Source: Macrotrachela quadricornifera (Eukaryota > Rotifera > Eurotatoria > Philodinida > Philodinidae). Taken from it: a stretch of 64,000 nucleotides of DNA. The notes under the pieces are model-generated. The model was given only the letters and a program-made list of their open reading frames with translations, had not been told where the DNA came from and made no database searches. The position numbers and the translations under genes were made by a program. The stretch covers positions 859,730-923,729 of the forward strand of contig JAJEKB010020677.1 in assembly GCA_022393335.1 (NCBI GenBank), written 5' to 3'. This document shows, piece after piece, positions 12,668 to 23,002 of the stretch. Position 1 is the first letter of the stretch. Every line of letters begins with the position of its first letter.

Positions 12668-14422
12668 ATGGATACGATTTTGGCATCATCGTCACATTGT
12701 AAATTTCGTCGTATATCTGGTCAATCAAACATCAAATCTATTCTTAAGAAAAACTCGATAATACTTCAATCTGCTCATGGGATTTTAATTGGTTCTCGAG
12801 CTGCTCGTCAGTTTTTACCCAACTTTCGAGGTGTACGACATGATAAAAATGCTAATTGGGACATTCTTTGTTCATCAGATTTTGTCTTGCATTGGTTATA
12901 TGAACAAGATAACCAAATCAAAACAATTGATATGATCATAACAAAATCAAAAGATGGAAGTAAATTAGATTTATATATTCATTGTATCATGCAAGATGAA
13001 TCGAAGTATAATTTTATTGTTCCACGATCTTCATTAACATATACAGCATATCTATTAGAAAATTCAAGAAAATGGACTATCAAACAATTTCTATGGCCAA
13101 CATGGGCAAGAAAATGTGATTGTATAATTAATGCTTCAGTAAAACTTTTACTAATATTAAAAAAATATATGCTTTACTATAATCATCAATGGATGAAAAC
13201 AGCCAAAGATTATCGACAATTACTTACGATTGCCGATCCTCTAACAGATGATGATACTATACTATGTGATTTATTAATTCGATATAATGAGAAAATATAT
13301 GAAAGACGTTCTCTACATACCGAACAGTCTACTTGGATGCCATATGATGATCAAAAACATATAAGTATTAGTCAAAATGATTTTTTTCAGAAAAAGAAAG
13401 ACGAAAGAATAGCATTTATATATCAAGTAGCTATGTCAATATCTACTACTAATGACATTCTTATTGGATTAGAACATATTTGTACTCAAAGTCCACTTTG
13501 GTTAGTTGATTATATTATTGATAATTGGATTGATATTCAAAATGAAAAATTCAAAAAAAAATTTCAATTATCTTATCCACACATAAAATTTACAATTGCT
13601 AATTATCGTTTATTTCCACAAATACCAGAACATGTAACAGAACAAATTCTTCATAATATCACTGATACAACTGATTTTTATTCAATGCAACTCGTATGTA
13701 AACAATGGTACGGAATATTTCATGAAGAATTATTCTGGAAAAAATTATATATATCTCGTTATGGAATATATTCTGGTAATATTTCTCCGATTAATAGTTG
13801 GAAAATGTTATATTTAATAAGACTTGAAGGACAAATAATAGATAAAAATAATATATTTGATGAATTAATTGATGCTAGTATCGATTTGAGAAATAATACA
13901 GGAAATGATGTTTTTAAATTATGGGAAGACTTAACACATCAAGAACAACAAATTGAATCTATATTTTTGTCAAAAATCAATTACATATTATCTAATGCAT
14001 TTTATTATCAAATGGAAGAAACATCAGATCAGTATTCTGTTAAACTTATAGTCGATGGTTTTGAAGATACATATTCATTATTAAAAGTACATTTAATAGT
14101 ACGTACAATTGAATACAATACTTCTGTTTTTACTGATCACATAAAAGAATTCGTAATTGAATGTACATCAAATGACAAAATCAAATATTCATTGAAATTT
14201 TCCGCTCCAAATTTAATTGGATTTGATTTAGGATATTGTGGATATGTTCCTATTGAAAGTACATTACTTACAAAAACATCGAATACCATGTTTTCGGCAT
14301 TTCCAACAGGTCTTCTTATTTGTTTATTTATCATGATGATTCATCCTGCTCATCGAATAAATTTTATCAAATATTTGAAAAGTCTTAGAAGTCGATGCTT
14401 TGATAATCTTTCGGATTGCTAA
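12668..14422 (+). CDS. Nucleotidyltransferase-like domain fused to F-box
   Basis: Single exon, 584 residues from the first ATG at 12668; the frame is open for a few codons upstream, where TTAG could also be a splice acceptor. Residues about 35-190 read ILIGSRAARQFLP..NWDILCSSD..KLDLYIH and later INASVKLLLILKKYML..KTAKDYRQLL. The GSR (42-44) with a following acidic residue (Asp65) resembles the polymerase-beta-like nucleotidyltransferase fold of uncharacterised proteins in large DNA viruses and protists. This is inferred from pattern only, and the second acidic metal ligand is uncertain. Residues about 316-362 (FPQIPEHVTEQILHNI..MQLVCKQWYGIFHEELFWKKLY) are a clear F-box. The C-terminal 200 residues are unrecognised. 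A ubiquitin-ligase adaptor role is plausible; catalytic activity is unproven. Confidence 0.75.
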   Translation: MDTILASSSHCKFRRISGQSNIKSILKKNSIILQSAHGILIGSRAARQFLPNFRGVRHDKNANWDILCSSDFVLHWLYEQDNQIKTIDMIITKSKDGSKLDLYIHCIMQDESKYNFIVPRSSLTYTAYLLENSRKWTIKQFLWPTWARKCDCIINASVKLLLILKKYMLYYNHQWMKTAKDYRQLLTIADPLTDDDTILCDLLIRYNEKIYERRSLHTEQSTWMPYDDQKHISISQNDFFQKKKDERIAFIYQVAMSISTTNDILIGLEHICTQSPLWLVDYIIDNWIDIQNEKFKKKFQLSYPHIKFTIANYRLFPQIPEHVTEQILHNITDTTDFYSMQLVCKQWYGIFHEELFWKKLYISRYGIYSGNISPINSWKMLYLIRLEGQIIDKNNIFDELIDASIDLRNNTGNDVFKLWEDLTHQEQQIESIFLSKINYILSNAFYYQMEETSDQYSVKLIVDGFEDTYSLLKVHLIVRTIEYNTSVFTDHIKEFVIECTSNDKIKYSLKFSAPNLIGFDLGYCGYVPIESTLLTKTSNTMFSAFPTGLLICLFIMMIHPAHRINFIKYLKSLRSRCFDNLSDC

Positions 14423-15210
14423 CAACTATTTTGTTCACTTTAACATTCTGTAAAATAATCAAGATAATGAAAATAATTTTTTGAACAATTTTTTACATGT
14501 AAAGGGTGAGTTAGAAGTTCTGACTCGATTTGTATAATATAATAATAAATTGATTTTCTGTCACAGAGATTTCACAATATAAATTGATTGTTAAACTAAT
14601 AGTCAATTCACTAGCTCATTTTGAATGATTACAATACTGATGATTAATTTGCTTTTAAATATAATAGACATTTTTGCACTTATAACTTTCTTAGTAAAAG
14701 ATTTGGAAGGATCAATTTATAATCATTTTGAAGAGGATGTTTTACTCTACATTTTTTTAAATGAAAACAGTATGGCATAGCACCAAATTGTGAACTATTC
14801 ATTGAGCTGGCTTACAGATTTTCCAAAAACAATGGTTTTTGGTCTGAGGTTCGGTTTTTCACATCCATACTACATTTTAAAAGCAATATCAATGTAATAT
14901 TCGAAATTATAGCACTTTAAAATTGCATCGAATGATATAAAGTCTAAAATGTTTTTTTTAAAACGAATATGCATAGACTTTCTCTGCCTACATTTTGCAA
15001 AAAAACATCGATTTGATTGTAAAAAGTTTTTGAGTTTTAATCAGAATTCTCTTCAAATATTTCTCATTGAAAAATATTCTTTTAAACGAAACTATTATTT
15101 TTATAAATATGATCTCTGGAACAAATGTGAGGTGGAGGAAAAGCGAAAACTCAAACATTTCTAAAAACGTGCTTGAAATAAATAAGTTCGGGCTAAACTT
15201 GGAGCTTTAA
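14423..15210. other. Intergenic, no gene seen
   Basis: AT-rich. The short open frame at 14949-15164 has no family features. Confidence 0.5.
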
Positions 15211-16118
15211 GGAGGCCCCCCCTCAAAAATCGATCTCAGTCCAGACAAGTTCAAATGGGCTGAAATTTGGAGCATATGTTGGGGCTGTAGTGAGGAGGCT
15301 GTGGTAAAATTTTCAGCTCGATAGCTTGACGTTTGACAGAGATATGAACCAACAAGGGTAAAAAATAGCTCATTGTATTTACAAGATTTCTCTGTTGGCC
15401 TCCATTCAATATATAATTTTTTTGTTTTGTTTGAAAGAGCATCTCAAGATGCAGGTGCTCCGAGGCTCCTTTTTTTTAAAACTCTTATCTATCAAGCGGG
15501 AAAAGGGTTCACAAGTTCATTCACTCGAAAAACTCTCAAAAAAATGGCGCTCTAATTATAAAAATGCTCTTCAATATAATAATATCAAAGCTAAATTAAA
15601 AAACGGAGCCTCAGAGCACCTGTAGTTTTTCACGCTCTTTCAAACAAAAAAAAAATTTGACATTATACAGAATTGTGGTCGAGTTTTCTTGTAAATACAC
15701 TGTGAAACCTACATTCTGAGAAAAACGCGAAACAAGATTTTGAAATTTCAGGTACGTTGTATTTTGCAAATATCTCCGCACAGATAAATGATAAAGCCTT
15801 TGTTTTTTTTTCAGAAAATTCACCGTGAAAAGCTTTACAAAACCTGTAGAAATAAATCCTTCTTTACTTGTTCTGTGAGTCTCGCCCATACTCATTTTTT
15901 AACGGAAAATAAACGTTTTTCTACAAAATCTTCTTTTTTTTAAAAATAGGTATGTGGTGACGAAAGCACACTTTTTTGCGGAATCTCATTTTTTGGAGAG
16001 TCCAAACTTCAAAATTCTGCAGATTCTTCATGTTCAGGCATCATAGTAATCAGCTATACATTTATCTCAAATTTCGTTTTTTTGACAAAATTTGACATTT
16101 TTTTGAGGGGGGGGGCCC
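15211..16118. mobile_element. TTAA-flanked foldback element with G/C-tract ends
   Basis: The ends GGAGGCCCCCCCTCAAAAA (left) and, in reverse complement, GGGCCCCCCCCCTCAAAAAA (right) form terminal inverted repeats. Each is flanked outside by TTAA (15207-15210 and 16119-16122), the target used by piggyBac-type elements. A second internal inverted repeat pairs about 15365-15475 with 15598-15710, both containing TTTGAAAGAGC and GAGGCTCC-like stretches. No transposase was found. The terminal sequence is not a standard piggyBac end, so the assignment is tentative. Confidence 0.6.
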
Positions 16119-16515
16119 TTAATAAAAGGAGCAGTATTAAGATAAATAGTGCAGACATCAAGAAAAAAATATTGTGCTAAATACACCAATGTGTCGATTT
16201 ATATTTGTTTGTTCTTACTTGCTGTAGTGAATATAAAACGTATTATCATAGCAAAAAATACGTTTTTTTCAACAGTATTCGATACATGTGCATAGCTTCA
16301 ATAGGCAATAGAGACAGATGACAACAAACAGAACACTAACAATCAAAATGCATATAATAATGATTCATAAACCATGTGTTTGTCGAAACGAATATTTCCA
16401 GTGCATTATTGAATTATTTGATTTAAATTGCGTGAATGTAAGCAACAAGAAGAATAAAAAATAACGTGTGTACATATATAACTTACAAAGAAGAAAAAAA
16501 CACGTTAGTATAGCA
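16119..16515. other. Upstream region of the nitrilase gene
   Basis: AT-rich and non-coding. It presumably carries the promoter and 5' UTR of the gene starting at 16516. Confidence 0.4.
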
Positions 16516-17943
16516 ATGTCTTCTGCTTTTAAGGCGGCAGCTGTTCATGCAGCACCAATCTTTATGAATAAAATGGCAACAACTGAAAAAGTAATTGAAT
16601 ATATAAAAGATGCGAAGAAAGCATCAGTTGAACTTCTTATCTATCCAGAGACATTCATTCCCGGTTATCCTTACTTCATTGAATGTTATCCGACCTTGAT
16701 ACAACCGCCTGTACTTGCTGAATATATCGAACAATCTGTTGAAATTGATGGACCAGAAATCAGTAAAATTCAAGCAGCTTGTCGCGATTATGGTGTATGT
16801 ATCGTATTAGGTGTATCTGAGCGAATGACAGGTACTCATACATGTTTCAATTCCCAAATCTTCATTGAATCTGATGGTACATTGTTGGGAGTCCATCGGA
16901 AACTTCAACCAACCTACGTTGAAAAAATTATTTGGGCTAATGGAGGTGGCTATACTTTGCGCTGCTATCCTTCGAAACGTGGAATTCTTGGCGGATTAGC
17001 ATGTTGGGAAAATACAATGAACGGCGCTCGACAAGCACTCATCCAACAAGGCGAACAAATTCATGCAGGTGCATGGCCTGCTTTAAGCACTATGGCTGGA
17101 TTCGAGGACGTAGCCAATATTCAGGTAGTTTCTCCTAACATCACTCGCAGCACCATGAGATTTATTTAAAATATTCCTAAATTATAAAGATCGAACATTT
17201 GAACTCAGCTAATAATACCCATCAAACGTATAAAGAAACAAAAGTATTGATTTAAAAACAATCATAAGTAATAATTTTAGAGAATCAAACAATATTTAGT
17301 TGAAGTAGCAATATTCATTCTTCCCTTTAATATGCCGTTTCAGGAGTAAGAATTTTTATAGATCTTAGACCAAATATATGTTTCATTTGTAAAAGAGTGA
17401 GATAAAATGGTACACTCAAATCAGCTTTCAAGCAAGTCATATTTATTGATTTATAGTTTGATATCTTTTATATAACTTTTTTGCTCAGATTTGATACTTT
17501 GAGGTGGATATGTTTGAATTCATATTATCTGTCGAATTTTTATTTAGATCGATGCTATGATGAAGAATCATGCACTGACTGGTCAATGTTGGGTAATCTA
17601 CGCGTCCAATACAATTGATCAGTCTTGTCTCGACTGGATGGAAGCTAAACTAGGCAAGCAAGAATTAGTTAAGGTGGGAGGAGGAGTGAGTGGTATTATT
17701 CATCCTTTCAACATGTACCTTGCTGGACCTCATAAAGGTTTAGAGCAGAAACTCGTAATTGGTGAGATCGATCTTAGTCAACTTGGCATCGTCAAAGTGT
17801 GGATCGACTCAGCGGGACATTACAGTCGACCTGAAGTTCTCCAGAATAATATCAATTGTACTCAAATATGGCCCGATGAGAGAAATATTGCATGTCCAAT
17901 GAAGAAAGTTCCTTCTACGGATGGAAAACCTGTCAACACGTAA
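16516..17943 (+). CDS. Nitrilase (carbon-nitrogen hydrolase family)
   Basis: Two exons, 16516-17124 and 17548-17943, joined in phase 0 (..EDVANIQ / IDAMMKNHALTGQC..), give 334 residues, the usual nitrilase length. The start is the ATG followed by SSAFKAAAVHAAP. The catalytic triad is visible: Glu45 in IYPETFIPGYP, Lys129 in HRKLQPT and Cys163 in LACWEN. These residues place it in the true nitrilase branch, which hydrolyses nitriles to carboxylic acids plus ammonia, rather than the amidase-like branches. The protein resembles bacterial and fungal aliphatic nitrilases more than animal Nit1/Nit2 (inference, no tree). The 423-bp intron is much longer than others here, but the splice joins a conserved block cleanly. 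An AATAAA near 17982 suggests normal polyadenylation. It is probably an acquired gene that gained an intron. Confidence 0.9.
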
Positions 17944-18179
17944 CAAAAAATTGACTTCACTGTGAGCAATGACATAAAAGAATAAAGAAACTGTTCTATC
18001 TGATTTATGCACTTATAAACTAATTATAATGTTTAATCTTCGTGATCATAAGATTTAAAAGTCTAAGTCATTCCAAAAACTCATATCATCCTCAAATTAA
18101 TATAACAATGCGGCTCTAGCGCTTCATCGTTTAAGTCATAAGGAATTACGGAGCTACAAGCTGTCCATTGAGTCATATA
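17944..18179. other. Short intergenic spacer
   Basis: 3' flank of the nitrilase gene up to the inverted-repeat element; nothing recognised. Confidence 0.4.
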
Positions 18180-18181
18180 TA

Positions 18182-18983
18182 GGGGTGTACCGAGCCCGAA
18201 CCTCTCGGTCAAGTCTCGGTTTCGGTCGATCTCGGTCTCGGTCAGTCTCGGACTCACTTAGCATAAGTTAGGCCTAGTCTTGATCTTAGTCATGTTAGAA
18301 TATGGATATAACAGTTGGGTAATAATTCTAATATAGTTGACTGTTAAAATGACGTCTGATATGAACTAATCGACCCAACGTTGATAAGATACCTTAGAGT
18401 AGTTTTCATAACTTTTCAAGGGTTATGCAAGGATAAACCTTATAATTGTTCAAAGACTTTCTAGAGGTAGTCTCTATAATTTTTCAAGAGCAATCAAGAA
18501 GTGTCCTTATAACTGTTCATATCATATATGGGAGCAGTCTATATCATTTTTCAAGGACTAATTAGCGGTGTTCCTAGTGATATTGTAAAAACTACCTCTA
18601 GGCAGCCTTTTAAGATTTATAAAGAGTATCTTCAGATAGGTCCTGAAATGTTGTAAAGACAGCTTGTACATAGACCCTGAAAAGTTGTAAGGATAGTCTG
18701 TAGATAATCCCTGAAAAGTTATAAAAACTACTCTAAGGTATCTTATCAACGTTGGGTCGATTAGTTCATATCAGATGTAGTTTTAACAGTCAACTATATT
18801 AGAATTATTACCCAACTGTTATATCCATATTCTAACATGACTAAGATCAAGACTAGGCCTAACTTATGCTAAGTGAGGCCGAGACTGACCGAGACCGAGA
18901 CCGAGACTTGACCGAGACTGAGAGCGAGACGGACCGAGACCGAAACCGAGAGTCTCGGTTTGGTTTCGGGCTCGGTACATCCC
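18182..18983. mobile_element. Foldback element with CGGTCT-type tandem repeats
   Basis: The ends GGGGTGTACCGAGCCCGAA and, in reverse complement, GGGATGTACCGAGCCCGAA begin long inverted arms (about 18182-18420 and 18715-18983). TA lies outside both ends (18180-18181 and 18984-18985). Just inside the ends are degenerate hexamer repeats (TCGGTC / GACCGA). Further in, the arms share near-identical sequence including AGTTAGGCCTAGTCTTGATC and CAACGTTGGGTCGATTAGTT. The middle has weak repeats around ATAACTTTTCAAGG. There is no transposase. The TAGGGRTGT ends with subterminal hexamers recall Ac-type hAT ends, but the 8-bp flanks match only about 5 of 8, so the superfamily is open. Confidence 0.8.
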
Positions 18984-18985
18984 TA

Positions 18986-19530
18986 ATTATAGACACAACA
19001 GAGTCTAATAACACTTCAAAGTCAATTCTACTTCAGTGTCATTATAGTTCAATATTGAAACTAAAGGAAAAAATGAAAGAAATAAATTTATTTCTTAAGG
19101 ATGTGAATGATGATGAATGTGTCAGAGATCCTCGAATCCTGATGTCAAATCCTCCTACCTAATTCGGTGATGAGGCGTTATTATGCTTTTTGACGATGAT
19201 ATACTGACACGACATCGAGAGATTTAGCAGTTTCCTTACTAATTTTATTGTATTATGATATAGTGTGATTATATTTGATTTACTTTAGTTTATGTCGTGA
19301 AATGAAATAATTCAATAGATATTCATGATATTAAATTCACCACGACAATGAGAAACGTAGTATTCATGAAGTTGTATCCGATTATTATCATTGAGAAAAC
19401 ACCACAAATATAGTACATCCATCTAATTTTCCAAATCTGACACTATATATTTTCTTAATTATTCGATTTAATCAAACAAAATTTGAATGATTGAAATGAT
19501 TTTGAATCATTGTATTGTCTTGTAAGAGAG
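18986..19530. other. Intergenic, no gene seen
   Basis: AT-rich sequence between two transposon remains; nothing recognised. Confidence 0.4.
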
Positions 19531-19617
19531 TTCATGAACAGCGGCGGCACGACTGGGGGGGGGAGGGGAGGATACCCCCCCCCCTCTGCTTTTGATAATA
19601 GCTTTCTCCGGTTTTAA

Positions 19618-19900
19618 GAGAAAATTCATCTATAATTCTCCAAAATCTAGAGAAAATTTCTCGAAAATTCTTTGAAGTTGTGAGAAAATCTATCTAAAAT
19701 GCTCCAAAAGAGAAAATTTGTCTGAAATTCTTCAAAGTCCAGAGGGAATTTGTCTAAAATTCTCCAAATCCAAAGGAAATTTGTCTAAAGTTCTTCAAAG
19801 CCCCGAGAAAGTCTGTCTAAAATTCTCCAAAATCCGGAGAAAATTTTTCTAAAATTCTTCGAAATTTGGAGAAAATTCATGTAAAATTTCCCGATATCGG
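19618..19900 (+). repeat. Degenerate tandem repeat, period about 32 bp
   Basis: About nine imperfect units follow the pattern GAGAAAATTTGTCTAAAATT then CTCCAAAATCC, inside the hAT relic. The units vary by substitutions and small indels. Subterminal repeats of this sort may be transposase-binding sites in hAT elements, but here that is only a guess. Confidence 0.75.
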
Positions 19901-19984
19901 CAGCAAAGACCCTGGCTAAAATCATCACAGATTTTGCTGTTCATAACTGAAAAAATATCTACCATTGTTAGCAAGAGCATTTGA

Positions 19985-20194
19985 TATCTTTTGACAATGT
20001 TAGTCACAGTCGCAAGTGTAGAAGGATCCTTTAGCATAATGAAAATTATAAAAAACAGATTGCGAACTGCGATGAATGATGAACGATTTTATTCATTGTT
20101 ATGATGTGCATTAGAAACATTAATTTTGGATGAATTACAGGATACAGAAATTCTTGAAAAATGGTTAGATAACAAAACTGGTCGTCGAATTTAG
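19985..20194 (+). pseudogene. hAT transposase C-terminal dimerisation fragment
   Basis: The frame reads YLLTMLVTVASVEGSFSIMK and then IIKNRLRTAMNDERFYSLL, a stop, and ALETLILDELQDTEILEKWL. This matches the hAT dimerisation region, usually TLPVTVASAERSFSKLKLIK followed by LR..M..ERL..L. A TGA interrupts the segment, and nothing of the catalytic core remains upstream. It is a dead fragment within the relic. Confidence 0.85.
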
Positions 20195-20275
20195 ATTCAG
20201 CCAGTATCTATTTTGTTTTTGTTTCGAATTTTATAAAAATGTAATGAATATATCAACCGCCTAATTATATAATTA

Positions 20276-20855
20276 TAGTCGGATTTTTTTAAAAATGTCA
20301 GCCGCCATTTTTTGAATAACTCTTGATACGAACACGATAGAGACCTGCGGTTTTCACCCTTCAATAGAGCGACGGAGAGAGCATCTATCCGTATAAGATT
20401 CATCAGATTCAAAGAAGTTTTTCATAGCTATTTTCAAAATGAAAAAGGTTTTTTTGTAGATTTTCATTAGTTTTCATAGCAACCTAGACTCAAATTACAC
20501 CAAAATGTAGTCCAAACAAACCTATATTCTTAATAAAATTTTCGCGTTTTGGACTTATTTCTTTTCGAGGAAATAATAGAAAAATCTCAAAATTTTATCA
20601 AGAATATAGGTCTGTTTAGGCTACATTTTGGTGTAATTTGAGTCTAGGTTGTTATGAAAATTAATGAAAATCTACAAAAAAACCTTTTTCATTTTGAAAA
20701 TAGCTATGAAAATCTTCTTTGAATCTGATGAATCTTATACGGATAGATGCTCTCTCCGTCGCTCTATTGAAGGGTGAAAACCGCAGGTCTCTATCATGTT
20801 CGTATCAAGAGTTATTCAAAAAATGGTGGCTGGCATTTTTAAAAAAATCCGACTA
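20276..20855. mobile_element. Foldback MITE nested in the hAT relic
   Basis: Long inverted arms, about 20276-20535 and 20595-20855, are nearly identical (roughly 97% by eye). TATAGTCGGA / TCCGACTATA lie at the ends and TA outside both. The arms contain ACCTGCGGTTTTCACCCTTC and CTACATTTTGGTGTAATTTG-like blocks. The loop of about 60 bp holds TTCGCGTTTTGGACTTATTT. The TA flanks suggest a Tc1/mariner-type mobiliser. It interrupts the older hAT relic, so it inserted later. Confidence 0.88.
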
Positions 20856-21012
20856 TAGTTCGGTCACTTATTTAGTAATATTTTAATCATCTACAATCTG
20901 AAATGTTCAACTCTTTTCTACATTCTCCCATTTTCAAAAATTTCCAGATTTTCTCCCATTTTTAAAGTACCCCCCTCTGCTTTTAGCTCTTCGCGCCGCC
21001 ACTGTTCATGAA

Positions 21013-21808
21013 TTCTTTGAATAAAGATAAATGTTAAAGAAAAATCTTTGATCAACTGACTCAACAAATGTAATTGTGTGTGGATAACGAAGATGATTAT
21101 TTCGCACATCTAATAAAAAAAAATTATTGAATTTGTGTTTATAACGACTGGATTATAAAGCATGAATGGGTCTCCAGTTTACAAATAGCAATTATTATAA
21201 AAAGATATTATAAGAAAAAATGTATCGCTTTCGCACGATTAAAATTGGATTGGTCAAAACTTTGTTCGTTTTAAAAAAAAAGTGATCTTATGTAAATTGT
21301 AGAGCTTTTCACGCAACATCTTTTGGCATATTTTGTTTTTTTTTTAATAAGCTAGAATACGTGATGAAAGTCTGCGATACAAAGCGCGAACATTTATTAT
21401 AGCCTATTCATTATATCTTCTCTTTTTTTATTGCTTCTACTTTTGTATATTTTTATTTATGTAAAAAGTTAGCCATAAAAAAGATACGAAAACGTACATA
21501 GCAGTCAATATGAACTCATATTATTGTTAGATATTATGACTTATCAAATCTAATAGAAATTATATGAATATGTTTTAGAATTTCCAACTTTGTATTTTTT
21601 CCATCAGAACACATAAATTCACTTTAAAATTATCTCTGCATCTGCTTATATTCATATAAATGAAGAGCAGTTATAAATGCATAAGAATCTAGAAATTCGT
21701 ACAAAAATAAATAGATTTATTTTATATTTTTTTGGCAAGAGTAACAAAAGTTGAAGCATATTTTGCTTAGTCGATACAAATAAAGCACAGTATAAAATGT
21801 TCATCGAA
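21013..21808. other. 3' flank of the questin-oxidase-like gene
   Basis: AT-rich with no coding region seen. Confidence 0.4.
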
Positions 21809-23002
21809 TTATGTATAAAGAAGTGAGTATTTTACATTGAGTTCTCGATTTGCATCCGACATTCCTATCCAAGGTTCATGCGATTTGTAGTAGTTCCATG
21901 GACTCTTTATATTCAAATTATCAACTGATTTAACAGCAGCCTTTAAATATAACCCATCTTTTGATCCATAATCTTCTTCAGCATTCTTTAAAGCACGAAT
22001 AACCTTAACAATATGAGCTTCTGTTGCTAATTTTGTATTTAATGTTTGATCAACGACATATTTCCAATTATCTTTGTTTTCTTTCATCTTATAATCATGG
22101 ATTAAGTGCTCATCGATCTTTGGCTGTCGTTGACAGATATATATAGCGAGTGATAGGTAGAAGAAGTTGCAAAGAAGTCTTTTGATAATGTTCTTATCCA
22201 AATAAGGTCGAAGCTTTCGAATGGCATTCATTCCGGTAAGAAGATGCACGAGAACGAAATCAAAATCGATTTGACCAGGTTTATGTGTTGAAGCATAGAT
22301 ATAGACAGCCATATCAAACAATTCTTCGATTGCTTTATCAACATCGTCTGGCATTTGCCATTCATTGTAGTAGGAAAGAATAAAGGATTCGTTTGCCAAT
22401 ACAAGATCAATTTGGAATGGTTTGTCAAATCTTGGTGCATGGTCATCTGAGTAAATGTCCTTCATAACTTGAAGAGCCCGCTTTTTTCCGTTCGTTGATG
22501 GCTTTAGTTCGGCAGGTACCTTATACCAATGACCAGAGCGCACGGCTGTCATAGCCAATGCCTCACACGCTACTGGCCGACTGTTTAATTCAATAGCATA
22601 GCTAATATGAATGATCGGATGAACCAAACTACTAAGAACTGTATCAATCAGTGGTGGCCCTTTTATATCGTCGAAGAGCAACTCAAAGAACTTATTTTTC
22701 CAATCACCTTCTGTCGGTAACTCTGCGTTGAAAAAGTCTCGATAGGCTGTACAGAATCGGCCATCTCCAAGTGAATTACGCCAATTATCTTTAGTGATTT
22801 CGTGTGGTGAGAGCTCGTACTTGTCGGTATAACGGCGCATGGAACTCTCATAAATGTCTTTGAGTTGCTCGTCGGTGGCACCTAGTAATGCCAACGAGCC
22901 GAGATGGTGAGCATTGTGCGAATGATATCTATGTTGATTATACAGTACTTGATATTGTTCAAAATTGTCCTTCAGCAATGTGTCAAGTGCGACGTGTGTC
23001 AT
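21809..23002 (-). CDS. Questin-oxidase-like (DUF4243-type) protein
   Basis: Minus-strand single exon, 397 residues from MTHVALDTLL. The frame stays open to an upstream ATG at 23101 (33 more residues), but those codons contain a possible GTAAAT donor and look like 5' UTR, so the internal ATG is preferred. Diagnostic segments are YHSHNAHHLGSLALLGAT near residue 25-45, SLVHPIIHISYAIELNSRPV then ACEALAMTA near residue 135-160, and HLLTGMNAIRKLRPYL in the third quarter. In fungi, members such as GedK act as Baeyer-Villiger-type oxidases opening anthraquinones. The substrate here is unknown. Animals generally lack the family, so transfer from fungi or bacteria is likely (inference). Confidence 0.8.
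   Translation of the reverse strand: MTHVALDTLLKDNFEQYQVLYNQHRYHSHNAHHLGSLALLGATDEQLKDIYESSMRRYTDKYELSPHEITKDNWRNSLGDGRFCTAYRDFFNAELPTEGDWKNKFFELLFDDIKGPPLIDTVLSSLVHPIIHISYAIELNSRPVACEALAMTAVRSGHWYKVPAELKPSTNGKKRALQVMKDIYSDDHAPRFDKPFQIDLVLANESFILSYYNEWQMPDDVDKAIEELFDMAVYIYASTHKPGQIDFDFVLVHLLTGMNAIRKLRPYLDKNIIKRLLCNFFYLSLAIYICQRQPKIDEHLIHDYKMKENKDNWKYVVDQTLNTKLATEAHIVKVIRALKNAEEDYGSKDGLYLKAAVKSVDNLNIKSPWNYYKSHEPWIGMSDANRELNVKYSLLYT

Larger units (their letters stand above)
19539..21004 (+). mobile_element. hAT transposon relic with 8-bp target duplication
   Basis: The left end CAGCGGCGGCACGA and the right end, in reverse complement CAGTGGCGGCGCGA, are hAT-type inverted repeats. Both are flanked by the identical palindromic octamer TTCATGAA (19531-19538 and 21005-21012). 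Inside are a polyG/polyC-rich subterminal stretch on the left and a matching ACCCCCCTCTGCTTTT on the right. A degenerate tandem array, a remnant of the transposase C terminus (19985-20194) and a nested MITE (20276-20855) follow. Without the MITE the element is about 0.9 kb, so it is an internally deleted, non-autonomous derivative. Confidence 0.9.
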
